From positions 1 to 64,000 of the forward strand of contig JBGSVE010000054.1 of the NCBI GenBank assembly GCA_041753075.1: DNA of 64,000 nt, read 5' to 3'. Made by a program: the position numbers and the translations under genes. Positions 34,445-43,045 of the stretch are shown piece after piece (within the stretch, counting starts at the first letter, position 1; the number at the start of each line of letters is the position of its first letter). Below the pieces are notes generated by a model. That model had not been told where the DNA came from and did no database searches. It saw only the letters and a list, made by a program, of their open reading frames with translations. This DNA comes from UBA6163 sp041753075 (GTDB lineage Bacteria; Planctomycetota; Planctomycetia; Pirellulales; Pirellulaceae).

Positions 34445-35050
34445 ATGACCGATTCTCCTTTAACGCGAGCCACATTGCTGCTTCGCTTGCGCGACCACGG
34501 AGATGGTGATGCGTGGAGCGAGTTTGTTCGCGACTATGGGCCGTTGCTTTACCGCTTCGTCCGTAGTCGTGGTTTGCAAGATGCTGACTCTGCAGATTTG
34601 GTGCAAGATGTGATGCGCAGCGTGGGGATGGCGATTGGACGCTTGGAGTATGAGCAGGAGAAGGGTGGTTTTCGCGCTTGGTTGTTTTCAATCACGCGTA
34701 ACAAGCTTGCGACTTACTTTGAAAAGCGAAACCGCGTTATGCCGACGCTGCACAATTCCGCTCAATACGAATTGCTCTCGCAAACAATGATTCATCGCAG
34801 CGAACTTGACGACCAATGGGATCTCGAGCATCAACGACAACTTGCTGCGACCGCAATTGAAACCATCAAACCGACGATTGAAGCCAAGACGTGGACCGCG
34901 TTCGAGTTGACCGCCATCAACGAGTTGTCTGCGGCGGAAGCCGGTCGCCAGATCGGCATGTCGACAGGAGCGGTTTACGTTGCACGCAGTCGTGTGACTG
35001 CAAAGCTTCGCGCTGAAATTGAACGACTATCCAGTTTAGATCTGCTATGA
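34445..35050 (+). CDS. ECF-type sigma factor paired with a kinase
   Basis: 201 residues. Region 2: AWSEFVRDYGPLLYRFVRSRG, SADLVQDVMRSVGMAIGRLEY, FRAWLFSITRNKLATYFEKR. Region 4 is recognisable but divergent: WTAFELTAINELSAAEAGRQIGMSTGAVYVARSRVTAKLR. The protein resembles planctomycete ECF groups that are linked to Ser/Thr kinases. Its stop overlaps the start of the next gene in an ATGA junction (35047-35050). A TAGAAT box lies about 38 bases before the ATG and may be the -10. Confidence 0.85.
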   Translation: MTDSPLTRATLLLRLRDHGDGDAWSEFVRDYGPLLYRFVRSRGLQDADSADLVQDVMRSVGMAIGRLEYEQEKGGFRAWLFSITRNKLATYFEKRNRVMPTLHNSAQYELLSQTMIHRSELDDQWDLEHQRQLAATAIETIKPTIEAKTWTAFELTAINELSAAEAGRQIGMSTGAVYVARSRVTAKLRAEIERLSSLDLL

Positions 35051-37296
35051 ACATGACGACCCATTGCCCGACCTCGGCCCAGCTTGATGAACTTATCCAG
35101 GGCACACTTGCCGACGCAGATACAACTCGCGTGACCGATCATTTGGAATCATGCTCGACGTGTCAAACGGCGATCCAGCAGGTCGCGACCAGGGGCGTTC
35201 CAATTGACGCGTTAGTTTCGGCGGTCAATGAACTTAGTCCAGCAGAAGATTCGAATTATTGGCCGGCGGTGGCAAAGGTTGAAAAAGAAATCGGTGGACT
35301 AGGCCGCGATGTTGTCAGCAAAACTCAAGCACCATCGGTTACGCAAAGTCAGATTGTACCGCTGGCCGCTGATCTTGACTTTCTTGAGCCGTCCGATGAC
35401 CCGGCTTACCTGGGCAAGTTGCATCACTTTCAGGTCGCGCGAGTAATCGGTCGTGGTGGCATGGGGATTGTTCTTGAAGCGTTTGATACGCACCTACAAC
35501 GTACCGTCGCCGTCAAAGTTCTTAACCCACAATATCAGGCCAACGAGATTGCCAAACAACGATTTTGTCGCGAAGGCCGAGCCGCCGCAGCGATTTCGCA
35601 TGAACACGTTGTGCCGATGTACCAAGTTGCCAAGGCGCAGCAGGGCGAGGTGGCGTATTTGGTGATGCAGTTGATCGAAGGCGACACGTTGGAAGCGCGT
35701 TTGCGTGACGCCGAGCCGTTACCGCCAAATGAGGTCGCGCGGATCGGGATGCAGATCGCGGCGGGGTTATCTGCGGCGCATCGAAAAGAAATGGTTCATC
35801 GCGATATCAAGCCCGCCAACATCATGATCGAAGCGGAAACCAACCGCGTGAAGTTGACCGACTTCGGACTTGCTCGCGCGTCGGACGATGTCAAATTGAC
35901 TCGTACCGGAATGGTCACCGGAACTCCGTTGTACATGTCGCCGGAACAAACTCTGGGCGATACTGCGGACGAACGCAGCGACTTATTTTCGCTCGGTGTC
36001 GTGATGTACGAAATGGCGACGGGCGCGGCACCGTTCCAGGCTCCGTCGGCAATTGGCGTGATGCAAAACATCATGAACTTGACGCCGAGTCCACCGCACA
36101 AGGTGAACCCCGGCATGACCAAGCCGTTGTCCGATTTAATCATGTCGTTGATGGCAAAGAAACCTGCGGACCGGCCACTTTCCGCATCATCGGTGGCGAC
36201 GGTCTTGGCGGCAATCGTCAACGAGTATGGACCGATCTCGCCGCTGCAACTTCCCGCAATTGCGGAAGCCGAAGTCAAGAAGTTGTCGGGCAATTACCGT
36301 CGTGTTGAGCGCCGCTGGGTGATGGCGGCATGGGTCGCTGCGGCCCTTGGCATGGCGGGCGCGATAGCCAGTTTCATCATGCTGCGTCCGGACACCGGCG
36401 ACAACTTTCCGTCGGTCGTTTTGCCTGATAATCCGGGCACGGTTTGGTCGGTTGATTTTGCGCCCTCGGGCAAGCAGCTTGCCGCCGCAATCGAAGATGG
36501 CAGTGTTCGCATTTGGGATGTTGATCAGCAATCGCTGGTCAAAAGTTTCAACGCCCATCGCGGGATTGTTTGGACCGTTGCTTATCATCCAACGAGGTCG
36601 TTGTTAATGACAAGCGGCGACGACAGCACCGTGAAACTTTGGGACACCGAGCGGTTTGAACCTGTCCGCGAGTGGAAAGCAACGAGTGCCGTTCGCGGTA
36701 TTGCACTTAGTCCCAGCGGAGATCGCATCGTCGCCGGTGATCGCGAAGGCACGATCCACGTTTATGATCTGGATAGCGGTGATGAACTTGCGACCCAAAC
36801 GCAGCCAGGCTCAATTCTTGGCGTTGATTATTCTGCGGATGGCAAGCTGATTGCGACGGTTGGCAGTGACAAGATCGTTCGCGTTTTTGATGCCGCGACG
36901 TTGGCCGAGCGACAGACACTGGCGGGACACGATGGGCCGATCTACGGCGTCAAGTTTGCGCCCACGGGTTCGTTGCTCGCCTCGGTGGGCTGGAACAAGA
37001 ACGTACGGGTTTGGAACAGCGAGACCGGTATCCAGGTGATGAATTTGATTGGTAGCGAAGGCGATGTTTGGGGAGTTTCGTTTTGCAGCGATGGGACTCA
37101 CTTGGTGACGGGCGAACAAATGGGTGCGGCGCGAGTTTGGGACTTGGCCACCGAGCAGCCCGTCGCGACATTGCGTGGCCACTCGTCAGCCGTTCACAAC
37201 GTGTCGCTTGACCCGATGGCCCACCGCATCGCGACCAGCAGCCGCGACGGCACGATTCGCGTTTGGGATATGACCAGCGTCGCACCGTCACCGTGA
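35047..37296 (+). CDS. zinc-finger anti-sigma-like Ser/Thr protein kinase with WD40 propeller
   Basis: 749 residues. Residues 32-39 hold HLESCSTC, the H-x3-C-x2-C pattern of zinc anti-sigma (ZAS) domains. The kinase domain (about 124-385) has a Gly loop GRGGMG, VAVKV lysine (about 156), HRDIKPAN (about 250), DFGLA (about 272) and APE-like SPE; the catalytic residues are intact. A single membrane helix follows (about 424-446), then a WD40 propeller of about seven repeats (about 455-749; for example SVRIWDVD, STVKLWDTE). Read in order, this is a cytoplasmic zinc finger and kinase joined through the membrane to an external sensor-like propeller. The overlap with the ECF gene implies it controls that sigma factor, by binding, phosphorylation or both. 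Confidence 0.9.
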   Translation: MNMTTHCPTSAQLDELIQGTLADADTTRVTDHLESCSTCQTAIQQVATRGVPIDALVSAVNELSPAEDSNYWPAVAKVEKEIGGLGRDVVSKTQAPSVTQSQIVPLAADLDFLEPSDDPAYLGKLHHFQVARVIGRGGMGIVLEAFDTHLQRTVAVKVLNPQYQANEIAKQRFCREGRAAAAISHEHVVPMYQVAKAQQGEVAYLVMQLIEGDTLEARLRDAEPLPPNEVARIGMQIAAGLSAAHRKEMVHRDIKPANIMIEAETNRVKLTDFGLARASDDVKLTRTGMVTGTPLYMSPEQTLGDTADERSDLFSLGVVMYEMATGAAPFQAPSAIGVMQNIMNLTPSPPHKVNPGMTKPLSDLIMSLMAKKPADRPLSASSVATVLAAIVNEYGPISPLQLPAIAEAEVKKLSGNYRRVERRWVMAAWVAAALGMAGAIASFIMLRPDTGDNFPSVVLPDNPGTVWSVDFAPSGKQLAAAIEDGSVRIWDVDQQSLVKSFNAHRGIVWTVAYHPTRSLLMTSGDDSTVKLWDTERFEPVREWKATSAVRGIALSPSGDRIVAGDREGTIHVYDLDSGDELATQTQPGSILGVDYSADGKLIATVGSDKIVRVFDAATLAERQTLAGHDGPIYGVKFAPTGSLLASVGWNKNVRVWNSETGIQVMNLIGSEGDVWGVSFCSDGTHLVTGEQMGAARVWDLATEQPVATLRGHSSAVHNVSLDPMAHRIATSSRDGTIRVWDMTSVAPSP

Positions 37297-37329
37297 TGAG
37301 TCATCGCACTGCGACTTGGTGAGGTGATA

Positions 37330-38445
37330 CTACGTCGTGAACTTCGGCAAGTGGACAATTTCGCCGCCCTTCATCGCGGACTCATGGGCACAAATGCCGA
37401 CGCAGGTCCAATTAGCACTCGTCGCCGCGTTGGGCCATGGATCGCGATCTTCGATCATCGCCATCGCAAACTCATTGACCAAATGCGGATGCGAACCACC
37501 GTGACCACCACCTTGAATGAACGACAAATGCTCGGTGTCGTGAATTTCTGCGGGCAAGGTGAACCGACGAATTGATTCGGGCAACCGATCCGCGAAGTCA
37601 GGCACTTCGACCTTCGTGGCGATTTCCGGTTCGGGCATTTTGGCAATGTGCATCACATGCGGCTCGTTTTCGACCAACGTCCACTCAAAACTTTTCTTCG
37701 TCCCGTAAACATCAAAGCTCTCGCGATACTGCCGCGCCACATCGTAGAGAAAACGCCAAATGTGGGCCGTCACGTCGCTGTCCTTGATCTTGATATGACA
37801 CGACTGGACCGCAAACGGATTGCCCGACTTCTTCGCAATCTCTTCGCGAACGCGGCCCGAGCCAAAACAACTGACATATTCCGCTGGCTTACCGACCAAG
37901 CCCAAACAGGGACTGACCACATGCGTAGCATAGTGCATCGGGATCATTTTTTCCCAATACTCCGGCCAGCCGTCCATGTCTTGCGGATGCGATGCGGCCA
38001 AGTGTTGCAACGTTCCCAATTCGCCGCGCCGATACAAGTCACGGATGAACAAAAATTCGCGACTGTAGACAACCGTTTCGGCCATCATGTATTTCAAACC
38101 GGTCTCGTTCACCTTCTCGACAATCTTGCGACACTCGTCAATCGTCGTCGCCATCGGCACCGTACACATGACATGTTTGCCGGCTTCGAGGGCGCGCAGC
38201 GACATCCATCCGTGATCGGGACTCGGGCTGTTGATATGCACGAAGTCAACATTGGGATCGGCCAAAACTTGCTCGAACTCGGTATACCGCGAGCCGATAC
38301 CGAATTGGTCACCGGCGCGATGCAGTTCGGTTTCATTGCGGCGACAGATGGCCACGACTTCGGTATGCGGATGAGCTTGGTAAATCGGGATGAACTCGGA
38401 ACCGAAACCGAGTCCCACCATCGCAACCTTAACCGCCTTGGCCAT
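37330..38445 (-). CDS. Gfo/Idh/MocA family oxidoreductase
   Basis: 371 residues, without a leader. N-terminal Rossmann domain: VAMVGLGFGSEFIPIYQ, VVAICRRNE, VHINSPSPDHGWMSLRALEAGKHV (near 70-93), with CTVPMATT in place of the usual EKP. The Lys of EKP is therefore missing at its normal place, which is odd. The second domain is present (AASHPQDMDGWPEYWEKMI, HYATHVVSPCLGLV, GTKKSFEW). A GAGAGG ribosome site lies about ten bases before the ATG. The next feature upstream is a set of palindromic repeats. Confidence 0.82.
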   Translation of the reverse strand: MAKAVKVAMVGLGFGSEFIPIYQAHPHTEVVAICRRNETELHRAGDQFGIGSRYTEFEQVLADPNVDFVHINSPSPDHGWMSLRALEAGKHVMCTVPMATTIDECRKIVEKVNETGLKYMMAETVVYSREFLFIRDLYRRGELGTLQHLAASHPQDMDGWPEYWEKMIPMHYATHVVSPCLGLVGKPAEYVSCFGSGRVREEIAKKSGNPFAVQSCHIKIKDSDVTAHIWRFLYDVARQYRESFDVYGTKKSFEWTLVENEPHVMHIAKMPEPEIATKVEVPDFADRLPESIRRFTLPAEIHDTEHLSFIQGGGHGGSHPHLVNEFAMAMIEDRDPWPNAATSANWTCVGICAHESAMKGGEIVHLPKFTT

Positions 38446-38543
38446 TTTTTCCCTCTCAATTTTTGCGCTAGAATGTACTCGTCGCGCACTGAGTTTCGGG
38501 TATCACCGGTACCATCACAAGGTGTCTATGTATCGAGCAAAAA

Positions 38544-38599
38544 GTAAGTGGCTGGGGCTTCCCGCCGCAGCCCTGCGGCGGGAAGCCCCAGCCACTTAC
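38544..38599. repeat. 27-bp perfect inverted repeat
   Basis: Arms 38544-38570 and 38573-38599 are exact reverse complements of 27 bases separated by only CC. The core includes GGCTGGGGCTTCCCGCCGC. This is the strongest hairpin in the window, placed between the oxidoreductase start and a downstream family 1 element. Confidence 0.9.
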
Positions 38600-38615
38600 A
38601 CACCTCGGCGATCTT

Positions 38616-38701
38616 AGGCGCGAGCGGTCAAAAACTGTCGTAGCCAAACTCGCCAGAGTTCGGATGCCCCGCGTTTTCCGAACTCTGGCGACTACGGCTA
38701 C
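38616..38701. repeat. family 1 palindromic element, copy B (two arms)
   Basis: The left arm 38640-38663 and right arm 38678-38701 pair at about 21 of 24 positions; the inner part CGCCAGAGTTCGG is identical to copy A. Bases 38616-38663 align ungapped with 6881-6928 at about 41 of 48 positions, including the AGG..CGAGCGGTCA start. Confidence 0.8.
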
Positions 38702-38743
38702 TATGAAGTCCGACACTTATTTTCCCGCTGGTTACTTACATGC

Positions 38744-38947
38744 TTAGCGTTGTTCGCGCCAGGTCACGAAGCTCATGTAAGCGAGCAGACTGCCGCACAG
38801 AATAAACGTAATATCCATCATCAAACTGGCACTGCGCAGCGGCGCGACCGCCTCCATCCCCAAGAAGCCCATCACGGCGTCGGCGAGAAACAGGACGACG
38901 ATGATCACCGCCACCACAAGGCTAGTCAGGCAGAGCGCCTTGGGCAT
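38744..38947 (-). CDS. small two-helix membrane protein
   Basis: 67 residues with two membrane helices (about 5-27, LCLTSLVVAVIIVVLFLADAV, and 42-60, MMDITFILCGSLLAYMSF) and a short basic end WREQR. The function is unknown. The coding style matches neighbours and the reading frame is intact. It stands alone between the repeats and the aminotransferase gene. Confidence 0.65.
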   Translation of the reverse strand: MPKALCLTSLVVAVIIVVLFLADAVMGFLGMEAVAPLRSASLMMDITFILCGSLLAYMSFVTWREQR

Positions 38948-39145
38948 TCACAAACCTCGGCTACGATCGCTTGTTTCGCGGATGGGGAATTTGGACGAGA
39001 CCGACAGCAGTATAGTTGCCAGCGGCAGAAAGTTAACAATCGGTTTCAAGATCAAACCTTAGTCGATCGGTGCCCGCGATGAAATGTGGGTAGCGTTGAC
39101 GATTTTGCTGATTTTTCCGATCAATTCAACCAACGATCCAACCAC

Positions 39146-40327
39146 ATGCAACTCCAATCCGACCCGTGGACCTGGTGGCGCGAGCAAATGCCCGTGACCG
39201 CAAACTGGGCTTACTTTGATCACGCCGCCGTCGCTCCGTTGCCGCGGGCGACCGCCGCAGTGCTCGCGTCATTCGCCGCCGAAGCGTCCACCGACGGCGA
39301 TACTCGCTGGCCCCAATGGGCGGCGGATGTCGAATGTTTGCGAGACGATTTTGTCACACTGTTGCATTGCGATCGCGACGAAATCGCGCTGATTCCTAAT
39401 ACCAGCTATGGCATCAACGTCGTCGCCGAGGGGATCAGTTGGAAAGCCGGCGACAACATCGTATTGCCCGCCGGCGAATTCCCCTCCAACCGATTTCCCT
39501 GGCTCAATCAACAACGCCACGGTGTCGAGGTGCGGATTATTGGCGACGATGACGCGAGCGAAATCGACCTCGACAAGTTGCTCGCCGCAATCGATTCGCG
39601 CACGCGTTTGGTTGCCGCAAGTTGGGTCGGTTACTCCAGCGGTTATCGCCTCGATGTCGATCGATTGGCGGGCGAGGTCCAGCGACGCGGTGCGTTGTTC
39701 TTCTTGGACGCGATCCAGGGGTTGGGAATCTTTCCGCTGGACCTGCAGCAAACGCCGATCGATTTCTTGGCCGCCGATGGTCACAAATGGTTACTCGGTC
39801 CCGAAGGTGCAGGCGTATTGATGATTCGCCGCCACCATCTTGATTCGTTGACATGCGTTCCGGTGGGCTGGAACAGTGTGCGGGCGGCGCATCAGTTCAG
39901 CCATGCGGCGTTTGACATTCGGCCGACTGCGGCGCGCTACGAAATCGGCTCGCAAAACATGGTCGGAATGCGCGCTCTGCGGGCCAGTTTGGCCTTGTTT
40001 CTCGAAGTCAACGCGTCACATGGACCCGCCGCGATTGGTGACCGCGTGCTCGAACTGGCCGATCGATTGTGTACGGCCTTGCGCGACATGGGCGCGAAGT
40101 TGGCGGTCGCCAAGGATCGAAAACATCGCAGCGGGATTGTCACGTTCGCAATCCCCGGAACCGCTGCGGCAACAATTCGCAAGGCGGCACTGGAGCGCGG
40201 CGTGGTGGTCAGTTGCCGCGGCATTGGTGTGCGGGCCAGCGTTCATGCTTACAACAACGAGGGTGACATCCGGCGGTTGCTTGATGCGGTAAACTATGCA
40301 ATCCACTTCTCGCCCCCTGAGCCATGA
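39146..40327 (+). CDS. class V aminotransferase (cysteine desulfurase-like)
   Basis: 393 residues from ATG 39146; an in-frame upstream start (39086) adds residues without homology. PLP-enzyme features: FDHAAVAPLP near 25-34, a LIPNTSYGINVVAEGI cofactor-loop region, FLDAIQGLGIFPLDL, and the PLP lysine in AADGHKWLLGPEGAG. The closest group is SufS/kynureninase-like class V aminotransferases; whether it is a desulfurase cannot be decided, since the mobile-loop Cys is not clear. Three bases separate its stop from the coaD start. Confidence 0.82.
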   Translation: MQLQSDPWTWWREQMPVTANWAYFDHAAVAPLPRATAAVLASFAAEASTDGDTRWPQWAADVECLRDDFVTLLHCDRDEIALIPNTSYGINVVAEGISWKAGDNIVLPAGEFPSNRFPWLNQQRHGVEVRIIGDDDASEIDLDKLLAAIDSRTRLVAASWVGYSSGYRLDVDRLAGEVQRRGALFFLDAIQGLGIFPLDLQQTPIDFLAADGHKWLLGPEGAGVLMIRRHHLDSLTCVPVGWNSVRAAHQFSHAAFDIRPTAARYEIGSQNMVGMRALRASLALFLEVNASHGPAAIGDRVLELADRLCTALRDMGAKLAVAKDRKHRSGIVTFAIPGTAAATIRKAALERGVVVSCRGIGVRASVHAYNNEGDIRRLLDAVNYAIHFSPPEP

Positions 40328-40330
40328 GTC

Positions 40331-40837
40331 ATGACGCAATCCACCAAGGCGGTTTACACCGGTTCATTCGATCCCGTTACACTCGGCCATCTCGACATCA
40401 TTCGCCGCACCAGCGAGTTGTTTGGCAGCGTGGTGATTGGGATTGGCATCAACAAAGATAAGCAGCCGTTGTTTACACCGGAACAACGGGTCGAATTGAT
40501 CCGGCGTTTGACGCGCCATGTGCCTGATTTACAAGTCGCCACGTTTGACGGTTTGGCCGTTGATTTTGTGCGATCCGTGGGGGCGAAAGTAATGGTTCGC
40601 GGCATTCGCCCGTTGACCGATATTGCTGGTGAGTTCACGATGATGATGGCCAACCGTCAATTGGATCGTGACATTGAGACCGTATTTTTGATGGCCGACG
40701 ATCAATACGTCCATATCAGCAGTTCGTTGTTTAAGCAGATTGCCGGGATGTCGGCTGACGACGATCGTTTGGCCAAGTTTGTGCCACGCGAAATCATCGC
40801 CGATGTGCGTCGCCAATTATCGATCCAAGCCGAGTAG
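40331..40837 (+). CDS. coaD: phosphopantetheine adenylyltransferase
   Basis: 168 residues, the usual CoaD length. The nucleotidyltransferase signature YTGSFDPVTLGHLDII opens the protein (residues 9-24), followed by LFTPEQRVELI, KVMVRGIRPLTD, MMMANRQL and YVHISSSLFKQIA. It converts 4'-phosphopantetheine and ATP to dephospho-CoA and diphosphate, the fourth step of coenzyme A synthesis. ATG 40331 lies three bases after the aminotransferase stop. The next gene starts 10 bases beyond its stop. Confidence 0.95.
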   Translation: MTQSTKAVYTGSFDPVTLGHLDIIRRTSELFGSVVIGIGINKDKQPLFTPEQRVELIRRLTRHVPDLQVATFDGLAVDFVRSVGAKVMVRGIRPLTDIAGEFTMMMANRQLDRDIETVFLMADDQYVHISSSLFKQIAGMSADDDRLAKFVPREIIADVRRQLSIQAE

Positions 40838-40847
40838 TAGTCCGCCG

Positions 40848-42836
40848 ATGCTTAATCAACCAATTCCCGAACTATTGAAAATCAGCGACCGGATCGCGGT
40901 GTTGCCGATCATTCATGGCAGCGCCGATTTTTCGCTCGCGGTAAAGCGATGGATGCTGGAGTTCAAGTTTGATGTCGTGGCGATTCCGCTGCCGCCATCC
41001 TTTCGCGAAGCGGTCGAACAAGCGGTCTTGGAGCTGCCCAAACCATCGATTGTGGTGCAGCGCAGCAAGCCGGTATTTCCAAGTCAAGCCGACGATCTTG
41101 ATGACACACTGGACGACGACTATTCGGCCAGCGATGCCGACTGGAATGAAGTTGACTTTGACGATGATTACGAGGAACCGGAGACCTGTAGTTACGTTCC
41201 GATCGATCCTTGCCAACCAGTGATCATGGCCATTCGCGCCGCGATGGGCGAGCATGTCGCGCGGCAGTATATCGACTTGGAAACCGATCCGTTTTTGCCG
41301 TTCGCCACCGTGATGCCTGATCCGTACGCTTTGCGCACCGTTGCACCGGAGAAGTTTGCGGCGGCGATATTGCCGGGAATTGGCCGACCGCCCGACGCAC
41401 AAACGCATGATCGAATTCGCTTTATGGCGCATCGTTTGTTGGAATTGGAACAACAGTATGAGCGGGTGCTGTTTGTCACCAGCATCCTGTATTGGCCATG
41501 GATTCGCGAAGCGTACAACGAGTTCGCGGTGGCCCCCAACGACAGCCGCGCGACCAAACCAGAACTGGCCAGCGACGATGAAGTGTTGGCTCCCCAAAGC
41601 TATGACGTTGACCCGCGATCGCTGGCATTTTTGTTCGACGAAATTCCATTCATCACCGGATTGTACGAACGCGCCCGCGCCGAACTCGAAGACGACGAGA
41701 ACTTGTCGATCGATGGCGTCAAGGAATTGTTGATCGCGGCTCGCCAATCCTATCGCGACGACCTTGGCAATCGCGCTCGCCGGATCACGCCCATGTTATT
41801 GGGCCAATGTTTAAAATACATCCGCAATCTTTCGCTGTTACATCGGCGAATGAGACCCGACTTGGCGACGATTGTGACCGCGGCCAAACAAATCATGGGC
41901 GATCAGTTCGCAATTCATGTGGTCGAACGGGCACGCGATTACTACTCCGTCGTCGATGTTCCGCCGCCGCTGTTGGACCAACCCCGGGTAACGCTTGGGA
42001 TCGACATGGCGCGATTACCTTCGGGCGACACGTTTGCGACCGTCAATCGGTTGCCGGGACCGCCGCGTTTTTGGCAATCGATCCATTTGAACCCGCGGCC
42101 GACGCGCAGCCAGAAAGAACAATGGGCCTACCGCTGGAACCCGTTTGGCCAATGCAGCTATCCGCCCGAGGACGAGAAGATCGAATCGTTTCGTAGCCGC
42201 GTGCTCGATCGCGCAAAACAGATTTCGGGGTCCGATTTGGCGCGGACCGAGAAGTTTACGACCAGCGTGATGGATGGCATCGACATTCGTGATACGCTGC
42301 GACATTGGTACGAGAAGCAGATTTACGTCAAGGTGTTGCCGCCGGTTCGCGGCGACATGGACGCTTGCGTGATGTTGTTTGACAGCCCTGCGGACCCGCG
42401 CGATTATCCGTGGCGGGCGACTTGGTTCGCGGAACATCGCGACGAATCGACGCTCGCCTTTTTCGCAACGAATTTTCAAGACGAAATGATCGGGCCCGGA
42501 ATCGCGCTAGCGACTTACGGTGGTGCGATGTTTCTGTATCCACCAGTTCCGATTGATGACGTTTGGGACGATCGGCGCATCGATTTTGCGTCCACGTTGG
42601 AAGAACGACTTGTTGCCGCCGCCTGTTTGCATTCGTGCAGCAGCCAGGTTGCGCTATTGTCATCGTTACCACCTGGCGGAGCGCTGCGGCGAATCGCCAA
42701 ACATCTGAAAAAGCATCTGATCCACGTACCATTGGGCTCGTTCAGCGACGAGCAAGTGCAACAACTACGCATGGTCCACGTGCTCAATGGCAAAGACGTG
42801 CGAAGCTACGCGGATGATTTCATTCGTAAGATTTAA
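40848..42836 (+). CDS. large conserved hypothetical protein with acidic insert
   Basis: 662 residues from ATG 40848. No signal peptide or membrane segment. It opens with ISDRIAVLPIIHGSADFSLAVKRWM followed by VVAIPLPPSF, an arrangement that faintly recalls the N-terminus of DUF5682/TraB-like proteins (a His-Gly-Ser pattern then a carboxylate or phosphate loop), but this is weak. Residues 82-112 are an Asp-rich linker (DDLDDTLDDDYSASDADW). A later RRMRPDLATIVTAAKQI helix and a C-terminal cysteine segment (ACLHSCSSQ) stand out. It follows coaD closely in the same operon. I do not recognise a function. Confidence 0.6.
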   Translation: MLNQPIPELLKISDRIAVLPIIHGSADFSLAVKRWMLEFKFDVVAIPLPPSFREAVEQAVLELPKPSIVVQRSKPVFPSQADDLDDTLDDDYSASDADWNEVDFDDDYEEPETCSYVPIDPCQPVIMAIRAAMGEHVARQYIDLETDPFLPFATVMPDPYALRTVAPEKFAAAILPGIGRPPDAQTHDRIRFMAHRLLELEQQYERVLFVTSILYWPWIREAYNEFAVAPNDSRATKPELASDDEVLAPQSYDVDPRSLAFLFDEIPFITGLYERARAELEDDENLSIDGVKELLIAARQSYRDDLGNRARRITPMLLGQCLKYIRNLSLLHRRMRPDLATIVTAAKQIMGDQFAIHVVERARDYYSVVDVPPPLLDQPRVTLGIDMARLPSGDTFATVNRLPGPPRFWQSIHLNPRPTRSQKEQWAYRWNPFGQCSYPPEDEKIESFRSRVLDRAKQISGSDLARTEKFTTSVMDGIDIRDTLRHWYEKQIYVKVLPPVRGDMDACVMLFDSPADPRDYPWRATWFAEHRDESTLAFFATNFQDEMIGPGIALATYGGAMFLYPPVPIDDVWDDRRIDFASTLEERLVAAACLHSCSSQVALLSSLPPGGALRRIAKHLKKHLIHVPLGSFSDEQVQQLRMVHVLNGKDVRSYADDFIRKI

Positions 42837-43045
42837 TCGTGCTGACGCGTCGCGGCTCACGATGCTAAAGTTAGGTTTTCAGCACGGGATAGCCGAACGG
42901 ACTTTACAAAACTACATTATCCGGTGGGCAAAGGTTGGTTGCCGACGCTTTTGGCGTGCGGTTGTCGCCGCAGAATTCAAGATTGGGTTCCGCCCGCTAA
43001 GTTCTCGTTTTTTTCAGCCTCAATTGCTGCCGAGACCACACATTT
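42837..43045. other. sdh upstream region
   Basis: 209 bases ahead of sdhC. It contains one GTGAGCC...GACGCGT element (42843-42860, minus-strand orientation) and an A/T-rich block TTTACAAAACTACATTAT (about 42903-42920) that may be the promoter. No gene is seen. Confidence 0.45.
42843..42860 (-). repeat. GTGAGCCGCGACGCGTCA element
   Basis: Same 18-base element as 13191-13208 with two differences. It starts six bases after the stop codon of the large hypothetical gene, again at a gene end. Confidence 0.55.

Noticed and set aside
40872..41747. 291-codon minus-strand frame opposite the large hypothetical gene
   Set aside because: No motifs; the plus-strand frame is continuous, closely linked to coaD and much longer.
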